Assembly (NCBI GenBank): GCA_019237175.1
Contig: JAFAHP010000399.1
Span: 1 to 5,623 of the forward strand
Direction of reading: 5' to 3'
DNA length: 5,623 nucleotides
Source of the DNA: Alphaproteobacteria bacterium
GTDB taxonomy: Bacteria; Pseudomonadota; Alphaproteobacteria; ATCC43930; CGMCC-115725
This document shows positions 1-5,623 of this stretch, one piece after another (positions within the stretch are counted from its first letter, which is position 1; the number at the start of each line of letters is the position of its first letter). A program made the position numbers and the translations under genes. The notes under the pieces were generated by a model. It had not been told where the DNA came from and ran no database searches. It saw only the letters and a program-made list of their open reading frames with translations.

Positions 1-81
1 GCCGAGCCCTATCGCTTTATCGAACGCCTTGTCATCCTCGACAGCGACAAGATCGACACACTGCTTGTCATTCCGCTGTAA
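1..81 (+). CDS. 3' end of an unidentified gene (partial, C-terminal 26 residues)
   Basis: The frame starting at base 1 is open for 26 codons and ends at TAA (79-81). About 19 of the 26 third positions are G or C, as expected for a real gene in this genome. The visible tail includes the stretch IERLVILDSDKIDTLLVIPL, which alternates hydrophobic and charged residues and ends in a hydrophobic run, so it looks like a folded C-terminus rather than random sequence. The start and all diagnostic motifs lie upstream of the window. I do not recognise the family and assign no function. The gene is read in the same direction as the membrane protein at 366, but 284 bases separate them, so an operon is possible but not shown. 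Confidence 0.62.
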   Translation, partial: AEPYRFIERLVILDSDKIDTLLVIPL

Positions 82-365
82 ACACCAGGTTGCTGCGATA
101 GGTTTGCAGCTTGCCACGTCAACCTTAATGCTGCGCCGCCATACCGCTTTTCGCACTTTGGGACAAGCAACCCGGCGGCGATAGGACAGTTTAGCAGCAT
201 ATGCGGTGGCTCCGACGATATCCTCGCTGATCCTCGCTCGCATTGATAAAGGCGAAATTCTTCGGAAATTCGAAATTCTTTTGTCGGACGCCTTCACAGA
301 CGCGCAATCACTCAACGGCTTAAATTCGGCCGTGGTTTTGCCGGTGACCAGGCAAGTCGAGGAGC
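82..365. other. Intergenic region upstream of the membrane protein gene
   Basis: No convincing gene was found here. Just after the upstream stop there is a weak inverted repeat, GCTGC (92-96) with GCAGC (106-110) and a 9-base loop. It has no T-run after it, so it is a poor terminator. A perfect 7-bp pair, CGCCGCC (134-140) and GGCGGCG (174-180), encloses 33 bases and may be chance in GC-rich DNA. Bases 243-280 are distinctly AT-rich and hold three GAAATTC copies, listed separately. Promoter elements for the gene at 366 probably lie between about 240 and 340, but no -35/-10 pair is strong enough to mark. Confidence 0.5.
253..280. repeat. Three copies of the heptamer GAAATTC, possible operator
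   Basis: GAAATTC occurs at 254-260, 265-271 and 272-278. The last two copies are in direct tandem, and the first and third sit inside a longer shared decamer, CGAAATTCTT (253-262 and 271-280). The surrounding DNA is GC-rich, so a triplicate AT-rich word about 90-110 bases before a start codon stands out. A protein-binding site controlling the gene at 366 is one reading. Slippage or a simple AT-rich promoter patch are others. I know of no named regulator with this exact site. Confidence 0.35.
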
Positions 366-1934
366 ATGCACCGTCCTTTCGCGGCCGCAAGCAAAAGATG
401 TGATGCGGGGTTCGCCTTGCGCTCGGCAGCGCGCGACGTCCGCAACAAGGGGATTCTCTTCACGCCGTACCCCAGGTCGGATCTGACCCGCGCCTGGCTG
501 GTTCCGACATTAATCGGGCTCGGGGTCTATTGCGTTGCGATCGTCGGTGCGCGGGAACTGCTCAACGATGGCGATACGCTCTCTCACATCGCAATCGGGC
601 GGTGGATTATCGCCCATTGTGCGCTTCCGTTTAATGATCCCTTCAGCTTTACCGCCGGTGGCGTGCGATGGGTCCCCCATGAATGGCTGGCCGAGCTGGT
701 TTTTGCCAGCGTCTACGATCGTCTTGGATGGGGGGGTGTTGTTGCTGCCGCCGGGCTTGCCGCCGCCACGGCCTTCGCGCTGCTGGCCTCGGCGCTGGCG
801 CGTGAGCTCGGGCCGGCGCGCGCCGCGATCGGCGCACTTGCGGGCTTCTCGCTGACTGAAGGTCATTTTCTGGCGCGTCCCCATGCGCTCGCCTGGCCGC
901 TTCTGGTCGTTTGGATGTCCGGCGTGGTCAGGGCGTGCGATCGCGGCCGCGCTCCATCCCTGGCACTGCTGCCGGTCATGATCTTGTGGTGCAATGTCCA
1001 TGGAGGATTCGTCGTCGGGCTCATGTTCGCCGCCCTGATGGCGTTCGAAGCAGTATCGCAGGCGTCGCCCCCGACCCGCTTTCGGACCTTCGGTGCCTGG
1101 GGGATGTTTTTGAGCTTGGCCGTTCTGGCCGCGCTGATATCGCCAAATGGTGCTGCCGCCCTGGTGCTGCCGATTAACATGCTCCACATGAGCTTTTCGC
1201 TTTCCTCGATCTCGGAATGGGGAGCGGTTGATCTCAGCCATGTCGAGCCGCTCGAGGCATGGATCGCGCTCGCGATCCTGGCGGGATTGTGCTTCGGGGT
1301 CAGGTTGCCACTGTCGCGCACTCTGATGGTGCTACTTTTGCTGTGGACGGCGCTGACCCACGCCCGCAACGAGGAGTTGCTGGGCCTTATCGCCCCTCTT
1401 TTGGTTGCAGCCCCGATGGCTGCGCAGCTCCCACCATCTATTTCCGCGGGTGAGCCTTCTCCTCTGCAATCCCGGCGGGGCGGTACGACGCTCAGCGTTG
1501 TCGGTCCGGTAACACTGGCAGCGGCAATCACGCTCGGATTTCTTGCAACAGCATGGGCGCTCGATCGGGGCGGCCTGACCCCACGCCAAAACGTCGCTCC
1601 GATTTCCGCACTCGAGGCCGCCCGCCGGGCCGGCCTCGAGGGACGGGTGTTCAATTCCGTTCGCTTTGGCGGCTATTTAATGCTTGAGAACGTCCCGACC
1701 TTTATCGACGGCCGCGCGGATCTGTTCGGTGATGCGTTTATCAAACGTTACGTCGTTGCATCAAACGCAATAGGCAATACGCTGTCCGACTTGCTCGACG
1801 AGCACCGTATCGTTTGGACATTGCTGGAACCGTCGACCCCGGCGGTAAGTTTGCTCGATCATCTCGCCGGATGGCGCCGCGTCTACACCGACGGTTATTC
1901 GGTGATCCATCGCCGGACCACACCGGTCCGCTGA
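366..1934 (+). CDS. Polytopic membrane protein, GT-C glycosyltransferase-like, function unknown
   Basis: This 522-residue protein has roughly ten hydrophobic segments, the first at about residues 43-62. It is followed by a loop with NDGDTLSHIAIGRW (67-80), PFNDPFSF (88-95) and WVPHEWLAE (102-110). An acidic residue in the first extracytoplasmic loop is a hallmark of GT-C enzymes that use polyprenyl-phosphate sugars; D68 and D70 sit at that place. Other distinctive blocks are LARPHALAWP (169-178), WCNVHGGF (208-215) and ARNEELLGLIAPLL (333-346). After the last membrane segment (about 376-398) comes a soluble tail with GRVFNSVRFGGYLML (426-440) and PTFIDGRADLFGD (444-456). I recognise this arrangement as that of proteins usually left hypothetical in proteobacteria. 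A role in transferring a sugar to a lipid or surface polymer is inference. The ATG at 366 is preceded by GAGG (359-362) at unusually short spacing. A TTG at 417 is an alternative start that would remove a basic N-terminus. Confidence 0.85.
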   Translation: MHRPFAAASKRCDAGFALRSAARDVRNKGILFTPYPRSDLTRAWLVPTLIGLGVYCVAIVGARELLNDGDTLSHIAIGRWIIAHCALPFNDPFSFTAGGVRWVPHEWLAELVFASVYDRLGWGGVVAAAGLAAATAFALLASALARELGPARAAIGALAGFSLTEGHFLARPHALAWPLLVVWMSGVVRACDRGRAPSLALLPVMILWCNVHGGFVVGLMFAALMAFEAVSQASPPTRFRTFGAWGMFLSLAVLAALISPNGAAALVLPINMLHMSFSLSSISEWGAVDLSHVEPLEAWIALAILAGLCFGVRLPLSRTLMVLLLLWTALTHARNEELLGLIAPLLVAAPMAAQLPPSISAGEPSPLQSRRGGTTLSVVGPVTLAAAITLGFLATAWALDRGGLTPRQNVAPISALEAARRAGLEGRVFNSVRFGGYLMLENVPTFIDGRADLFGDAFIKRYVVASNAIGNTLSDLLDEHRIVWTLLEPSTPAVSLLDHLAGWRRVYTDGYSVIHRRTTPVR

Positions 1935-2209
1935 CCGGGCTGCTAAAGTCTTCGTAGCCAGAGCCACACCACGCCACGGCAATCAGCACAGCACGGGTTA
2001 GCCGCCTCGCCCGAAAAGCGGCGCTTGACCGTGCGCCACTTTGTCTTTCGACCGGCGCGATGCTCAGGATTGGGCTTCGGACGCCCTGGCGGCCCACCAA
2101 CTTCGCACATGCTTCCCTTCACCGGTACTTCGAATATCTATTCGACCGGAATTTTCTCTTACTTTGACTTGAGCCACCGGTCACGCGTTGAGAAAAGGGC
2201 GGCGGCGGG
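1935..2209. other. Gap between convergent genes
   Basis: The gene at 366-1934 and the hydrolase at 3064-2210 end towards each other here. I see no gene in this 275-base stretch. Short open frames that cross it run antisense into one or other neighbour and lack a ribosome binding site. It contains small GC-rich inverted repeats, for example GGCGC (2020-2024) with GCGCC (2033-2037), and a more AT-rich hairpin near 2122-2149 that is listed separately. The word TTCGACCGG appears twice (2047-2055 and 2141-2149). Confidence 0.5.
2122..2160 (+). terminator. Candidate terminator hairpin for the membrane protein gene
   Basis: TCGAAT (2130-2135) pairs perfectly with ATTCGA (2140-2145) around a 4-base ATCT loop. 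CCGG on the outside (2122-2125 and 2146-2149) can extend the stem past a one-sided TACT bulge. The rightward strand then reads AATTTTCTCTTACTTT, a moderately T-rich tail, while the leftward strand continues purine-rich. This fits a weak intrinsic terminator for rightward transcription. It sits about 190 bases after the stop and the stem is AT-rich, so an operator or chance palindrome is also possible. Confidence 0.3.
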
Positions 2210-3064
2210 TCAACCGACGGTGTGCTTCATGATGAAGGTCTTCATGCGTTCGATAGCGGCGGCAGCGTAGGGCGCGTTGGGCTTGCCGGTCATAAAGCCA
2301 TGATTGGCACCCTCGAAGAGCTGCAATTCGGCTTCGCCACCAGCCTTCCGGTAATCGGCGACGACTTTGCGCATCACCTCAACCGGGACCCATTCGTCAT
2401 GGTCTCCGCCAAAGATCAGCGCGGGCGGCAGAGCGACCTTTTCGCCGCGTTCGAGAATCCGAGGGGGGCTGCCTTCTGCCATCGCCGCTTCATCACCCCA
2501 GAACTTGTGATGATTTTCGAGAAGCTCCGCATTGCCGGCCTTCTTGGCGAGTTCATAACGTAGTAGCGGATCGAGGACGCCCCAGCCGGAAATCACATAT
2601 GCAAGTGTGGCGTCGAGCGCCGGGGCATCGGGCAGCCACAAAGTGTTATAGCGCGTGTCATCAGGACGCATTGCCGCGAGTAGCACCTGGTGTCCGCCGC
2701 TCGACGTTCCAAAGCTGCCAACCCAATCGGTACGGCTCCTGAATTCGCGGGCATTGGCCTTGAGCCAGCGCGTGGCGAGATTGATGTCGGCAAGCGAGGC
2801 CGGGTAGGGCGCTTCGGGAGGCATGCGAAAATCGATCGACGCGACAAAGATGCCGCTTTCAGCCAGGGCGATGGCGATGAAATCGTTATCGGTCCGGTCC
2901 TTGCTGACCCAGGCGCCGCCATGCACCTGCAGCGCCGCCGGAAACGGGCCGGCTCCGTTAGGACGATAAAGCCGCGCGAGCAGCGGCCGGCCGCCTTGCC
3001 GCTGGTATTCGACATCCTCGATGCGGACATTGTGGCGGCCCTCGGCATCTAGCGTTGTCGGCAT
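2210..3064 (-). CDS. Alpha/beta hydrolase (HSL / BD-FAE-like esterase)
   Basis: This 284-residue protein has the full signature of an alpha/beta hydrolase of the hormone-sensitive-lipase type. The oxyanion-hole motif HGGAW is at 48-52. The nucleophile elbow GTSSGG (119-124) places the catalytic serine at S121. The acid is D223 in GGDHDEWVP (219-227), and the histidine is H255 in GANHGF (252-257). Family members hydrolyse carboxylic esters of small to medium size. No signal peptide or membrane segment is visible, so it should act in the cytoplasm. It is complete: strands lead from LLARLYRP (28-35) to a final helix at 265-280. The ATG at 3064 is preceded on its strand by GAGG with 9 bases between, a good ribosome binding site that lies inside an inverted repeat (3072-3094). 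It is the last gene of the leftward block, 66 bases after the unknown gene. The true substrate cannot be read from the sequence. Confidence 0.93.
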   Translation of the reverse strand: MPTTLDAEGRHNVRIEDVEYQRQGGRPLLARLYRPNGAGPFPAALQVHGGAWVSKDRTDNDFIAIALAESGIFVASIDFRMPPEAPYPASLADINLATRWLKANAREFRSRTDWVGSFGTSSGGHQVLLAAMRPDDTRYNTLWLPDAPALDATLAYVISGWGVLDPLLRYELAKKAGNAELLENHHKFWGDEAAMAEGSPPRILERGEKVALPPALIFGGDHDEWVPVEVMRKVVADYRKAGGEAELQLFEGANHGFMTGKPNAPYAAAAIERMKTFIMKHTVG

Positions 3065-3070
3065 CGGCTG

Positions 3071-3094
3071 TTTCCTCGTTGCAGGTTCGAGGAA
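3071..3094 (-). promoter_or_regulatory. Inverted repeat covering the hydrolase ribosome binding site
   Basis: Read on the coding strand, TTCCTCG (3094-3088) and CGAGGAA (3078-3072) form a perfect 7-bp stem with a 9-base loop, AACCTGCAA. The second arm carries the GAGGAA Shine-Dalgarno sequence of the hydrolase, whose ATG lies 7 bases further on. In mRNA the folded form would hide the ribosome binding site. As DNA the same repeat could bind a dimeric regulator. The repeat is seen directly; the function is inference. Confidence 0.45.
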
Positions 3095-3100
3095 TATCCT

Positions 3101-3131
3101 AGCCGAAGGGTCCCGCCTTGATCTACCGGCT
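3101..3131 (-). other. Imperfect hairpin right after the unknown gene
   Basis: AGCCG (3101-3105) pairs with CGGCT (3127-3131), and inside it AAGG (3106-3109) pairs with CCTT (3116-3119), leaving a 7-base one-sided bulge. The outer arm touches the TAA stop of the 392-residue gene. No T-run follows on the leftward strand, so it is not a standard intrinsic terminator. It could slow exonucleases or attenuate transcription between the two genes, or be chance. Confidence 0.25.
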
Positions 3132-4309
3132 TAGCCGCGCAGCCGGGCCAGCGCCATCGGCACCATCGGGTGACCCGGATGAAGTTCGCAAACCCGCTGT
3201 TCCAGTCCGGCGCGCAGCGCCGCTGCTCGCGGAAACTCGGCAGTGGTCCAGAAGCGCTTCGCCGGGTTGAAAAAACCGACCGTGTCGAGAAAAGCGATGG
3301 TGAAGTAGTAACTTTCAGGGAGCGCCTCCCCGACGGCGCGGGCCGCAACAGCGCCGTCGGGGGTGACGGCAGTCCCGAGACACCACCGCAACAGGTGATC
3401 GAGCTGTTGCTGGGCCCGACGTCGTTGGTCGGCGCGCAGCTGCTGCCAGCCCAGGCTGAACAGCACGGCGACATCATAATTGTTGTGGCTGGTCATACCC
3501 TCCGCGTCGAGCCAGCCGTTGGGATAGCGATCGTCGCGGATCGCCAGCAGCGTGTCGATAAGCCGCTGCCAGTGGCCGATGCGGCCGTCGAGGTAGCGCG
3601 CCATATGAAAAGTCATGCTCAGATCGACGGTGCGCCACCTCTGCCCGTCGATCTCGTAGTCCGCGCCAAAGAAACCGGTCCGCGGATCCTGCCATTCCGC
3701 GACGAAATTTCGGACGACGTTTTCCAATCGCGGGTCCCACGAATAACCTCTCGGGCGCTGGCGCAGGATCAGCCGCACCAGATCGGCGGTGGCGAAATTG
3801 AGTTCCTTGCGACGATCGATGCCGTCTTTGGCGAGGTGCGACAGACGCAACTCGGTGAGATAGTTGCGCAGACGATCAGGGTGGTTGACCAGATCGAGAA
3901 ACCGCGGAGGGTGGTCGCCGGCCTCGAAGTCATCGGCGAGCATAAGGTCGACGGAAGCGTCGAGCTTGAGAAACCAGACGTCGGTTCCCACGCCGCAACT
4001 GCCTTTTTCGTCGCGAGTAGCGAGGATCGACGGCGGCGAACCCGAAATGGCGCGAACGCGCGCAACCGCCTTGGCGGCCGTATCGGCGTCGCCGGTATAT
4101 TGTAACCGCCATAATGCCTCGCCGATTGCCTGGCGCAGGTAGACCCGATTGCGGCCGAGAGCCTCGTCATGGTCGAGCTGGCATTCGATGGCGCGGATCT
4201 CAGGCAGGGCGGCCCGGCATAATTCGGCCATCGCCGGATATCGGTCGGCGAGGACGGCTTGTGGGCTCCAGCCTCGCGGCGCCGGGAGTTGTGGGTGATC
4301 CGACGACAC
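3131..4309 (-). CDS. Unknown soluble protein, probably helical (alpha/alpha-toroid-like)
   Basis: I do not recognise this 392-residue protein. It has no signal peptide or membrane segment and is rich in helix-forming stretches spaced at fairly regular intervals. Blocks that look conserved are CGVGTDVWFLKLDASVDLM (105-123), TGFFGADYE (211-219), TVDLSMTFHMARYL (227-240), RYPNGWLDAEGMTSHNNYDV (261-280) and ESYYFTIAFLDTVGFFNPAKR (332-352). Aromatic and glycine turns between helical pairs, and several D, H and N in those turns, recall alpha/alpha-toroid folds such as six-hairpin glycosidases or prenyltransferase-like barrels; this is fold guessing, not family assignment. It starts with GTG at 4309, only 12 bases after the transporter stop and in the same frame, with no clear ribosome binding site. 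Translation may therefore depend on the ribosome finishing the transporter. An ATG at codon 27 (4231) is the next alternative. Its position between a transporter and an esterase suggests an enzyme acting on the same compound. Confidence 0.85.
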   Translation of the reverse strand: MSSDHPQLPAPRGWSPQAVLADRYPAMAELCRAALPEIRAIECQLDHDEALGRNRVYLRQAIGEALWRLQYTGDADTAAKAVARVRAISGSPPSILATRDEKGSCGVGTDVWFLKLDASVDLMLADDFEAGDHPPRFLDLVNHPDRLRNYLTELRLSHLAKDGIDRRKELNFATADLVRLILRQRPRGYSWDPRLENVVRNFVAEWQDPRTGFFGADYEIDGQRWRTVDLSMTFHMARYLDGRIGHWQRLIDTLLAIRDDRYPNGWLDAEGMTSHNNYDVAVLFSLGWQQLRADQRRRAQQQLDHLLRWCLGTAVTPDGAVAARAVGEALPESYYFTIAFLDTVGFFNPAKRFWTTAEFPRAAALRAGLEQRVCELHPGHPMVPMALARLRG

Positions 4310-4324
4310 TACAATGCGTCGTCA
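4310..4324 (-). other. In-frame junction between transporter and unknown gene
   Basis: The transporter ends in TGA (4324-4322). Four sense codons (CGA CGC ATT GTA) then lead straight to the GTG start (4309-4307) of the next gene in the same frame. No Shine-Dalgarno sequence of usual quality fits in the 12 bases, though one could lie inside the transporter end. Reinitiation or coupling is the ordinary explanation. Readthrough of this TGA would give a single protein of about 800 residues. Confidence 0.6.
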
Positions 4325-5569
4325 GACAGGCGTCCCTAGCTCGGTCGAGACAGGCGGCGATGATATCAACGTGCCGAAGGAGATCACGCAAAATAGGCCG
4401 GCGGAAGCAACAACCAGGGCCAGGGTGACAGGGCTGCCGCTTGGGCCCAGCGACAACGCCGCGGTCGCGCTCGCCGCTCCAATCATCTGAATGAAGCTGC
4501 CGAGACCCGAAGCGGCTCCGACGATCCGCGGATTGGTCCCAAGACTACCGATGGCGGCGTTGGCGTTGATCAACCCGCTGGCACAACAGACAAAGATCAT
4601 CGGACCGACAACGACAAGAGGATGAGCTAGTTCGGCCAGCGCCAAGGCGACCATGGCGAGCGCGGCCGGAATAAGGACCATCGTGCCAATCGTAATGACG
4701 CGGTCGATCCCAAGCCGCCCGGTCAAGCACCTTGAAGCAAAGCTTCCGAGAATGTAACCCAGCGGTGGCAGCGCGGCATAGTAGCCGTACTGATCAGGGG
4801 TGAGACCGAACTTGCCAATCAGGATTGCCGGCGCACCGGCGGCGAATATGTGAAAACCGGCATGCGCTCCGGTACCGGAAAACGTGTAGCCGATAAAACG
4901 ACGAGCGCGGAGCAGGGCGCGGTAGCTGGCGAGCATTGGCCAACGCTCGAGGTTGCGCCGTCGACCACTGTCGCGACTAGGCAGAAAGCACACCACTAGC
5001 GCGATCGCCAAAACTGAGAACACCGCTACCGCGACGAAATTGGCCCGCCAGCCAAACCATATCTGGAGATAGCCTCCGAGCACCGGTGCAAAGGCCTGCA
5101 ACAACGTGGAAACGATTACCCGCCCGGCAACAACCTGAGCAGCCGCCTCGGGCCGCCAGATATCGCGGGTCGCGGCCCGGCCGATAACCATCCCGGCGCA
5201 GGCGCCGATTCCCTGCAGGACACGTGCCGCTATCAGTAGCTCGATGGTGGGGGCGGCGGCGCAACCAACGCTGCTTAAGGCGGTCAAAACCAGGGCGCAG
5301 ACCAGGATTCGCTTACGGCCAAAGCGGTCCGACAGCGGCCCCAAAATCAGCATGCTCGCCGCGAAAGCCACAAGATAGCCGACAAAGGTGAACTGCACGC
5401 GCACAATCGAGGTGTGCAACCCGGCAGCAATCGCCGGTACCGACGGCACGTAAATAGTCGAGGCGACCAACCCCAGCGCCAGCGAAACCGTCAAGCTCAG
5501 CAGCAAGCCTCGGCGGCGAAGCGCCGTGAACGGGCCTAAGTCAAAGTAGGCCTCGGAAATCTCAGCCAT
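4322..5569 (-). CDS. MFS transporter, Bcr/CflA-like (DHA1, 12 TM)
   Basis: This 415-residue inner-membrane protein has about 12 hydrophobic segments and the major facilitator signatures. Motif A, GPLSDRFGRKR (77-87), lies in the TM2-TM3 loop. RVLQGIGAC (116-124) in TM4 carries the conserved arginine R116, and APVLGG (161-166) ends the TM5 motif typical of proton antiporters. IYVPSVPAIAAGL (39-51) after TM1 and AAGAPAILIGKFGLTPDQYGYY (243-264) in the second half match the Bcr/CflA subfamily, which exports drugs such as bicyclomycin or metabolites using the proton gradient. The usual TM1 TDMYLP pattern reads STIYVP here, so its aspartate is T38. I chose ATG 5569 because MAEISEAYF gives the short N-terminus normal for the family. 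GTG at 5614 would add 15 residues, and that frame stays open to the window edge. It is the first gene of the leftward block. The substrate is unknown. Confidence 0.92.
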   Translation of the reverse strand: MAEISEAYFDLGPFTALRRRGLLLSLTVSLALGLVASTIYVPSVPAIAAGLHTSIVRVQFTFVGYLVAFAASMLILGPLSDRFGRKRILVCALVLTALSSVGCAAAPTIELLIAARVLQGIGACAGMVIGRAATRDIWRPEAAAQVVAGRVIVSTLLQAFAPVLGGYLQIWFGWRANFVAVAVFSVLAIALVVCFLPSRDSGRRRNLERWPMLASYRALLRARRFIGYTFSGTGAHAGFHIFAAGAPAILIGKFGLTPDQYGYYAALPPLGYILGSFASRCLTGRLGIDRVITIGTMVLIPAALAMVALALAELAHPLVVVGPMIFVCCASGLINANAAIGSLGTNPRIVGAASGLGSFIQMIGAASATAALSLGPSGSPVTLALVVASAGLFCVISFGTLISSPPVSTELGTPV

Positions 5570-5623
5570 GATGAAGTCCCGCCCGTGGCACCGATCGATC
5601 CCTCTGCGCGCCACCTGTCGTTG

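Noticed and set aside
134..180. CGCCGCC/GGCGGCG inverted repeat with a 33-base loop
   Set aside because: Seven GC pairs around a long loop are easily found by chance in DNA of this composition, and no element boundaries or duplications flank it.
9..200. 63-codon leftward frame across the first intergenic region
   Set aside because: It runs antisense through the end of the partial gene at 1-81, has no motif and no convincing ribosome binding site.
206..403. 65-codon rightward frame starting with GTG just before the membrane protein gene
   Set aside because: It has no ribosome binding site, overlaps the start of the gene at 366 in another frame and shows no recognisable motif. It cannot be fully excluded as a leader peptide.
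510..1654. Two long leftward frames (510-1241 and 863-1654) opposite the membrane protein gene
   Set aside because: Their translations are rich in R, G, P and S without domain features, as expected for shadows of a GC-rich gene. The opposite strand encodes a coherent membrane protein.
1741..2100. 119-codon leftward frame overlapping the end of the membrane protein gene
   Set aside because: Most of it is antisense to the conserved C-terminal tail of the gene at 366 and its composition is arginine-rich shadow sequence.
2025..2270. 81-codon rightward frame crossing the convergent gap into the hydrolase end
   Set aside because: It begins with TTG, lacks a ribosome binding site, overlaps the hydrolase stop and has no motif.
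3170..4105. 311-codon rightward frame opposite the unknown 392-residue gene
   Set aside because: It is long enough to give pause, since the leftward gene is also unrecognised. The leftward frame has helical blocks with conserved-looking aromatic and acidic residues, spans further and fits the operon spacing, so the rightward one is taken as a shadow.

Overview
The window is GC-rich chromosomal DNA whose gene style (high GC in third codon positions, GTG as well as ATG starts, product types) suggests an alphaproteobacterium, most likely of the Bradyrhizobium/Rhodopseudomonas group. This placement rests on the general look of the proteins, not on a marker gene. I see no tRNA, rRNA, CRISPR array, insertion sequence or phage gene.

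Layout. Bases 1-81 are the last 26 codons of a rightward gene that begins outside the window and is not recognisable. A 284-base gap follows, holding a triplicated AT-rich heptamer and weak inverted repeats. At 366-1934 (+) lies a polytopic membrane protein of about 522 residues. Its first periplasmic loop resembles that of GT-C-type glycosyltransferases, and it has a conserved-looking C-terminal soluble segment. It converges on a leftward block across a 275-base gap (1935-2209) that contains a candidate terminator hairpin.

The leftward block reads, in transcription order: a Bcr/CflA-like (DHA1) major facilitator drug/metabolite transporter (5569-4322), a 392-residue soluble protein of unknown function (4309-3131), and an alpha/beta hydrolase of the HSL/BD-FAE type with a complete catalytic triad (3064-2210). 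The transporter and the unknown protein are 12 bases apart and lie in the same reading frame, separated by one TGA and four sense codons. The unknown protein and the hydrolase are 66 bases apart, and that spacer contains a perfect 7-bp inverted repeat that covers the hydrolase ribosome binding site.

How the genes may work together (inference). An exporter or importer, an unknown protein that may be an enzyme with an alpha/alpha-helical fold, and a carboxylester hydrolase would fit a small cassette that modifies and moves a hydrophobic or esterified small molecule. Nothing in the sequence identifies the substrate. The most informative points are the unknown 392-residue protein, its in-frame junction with the transporter, and the hairpin over the hydrolase start. 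I found no clearly new biological system.
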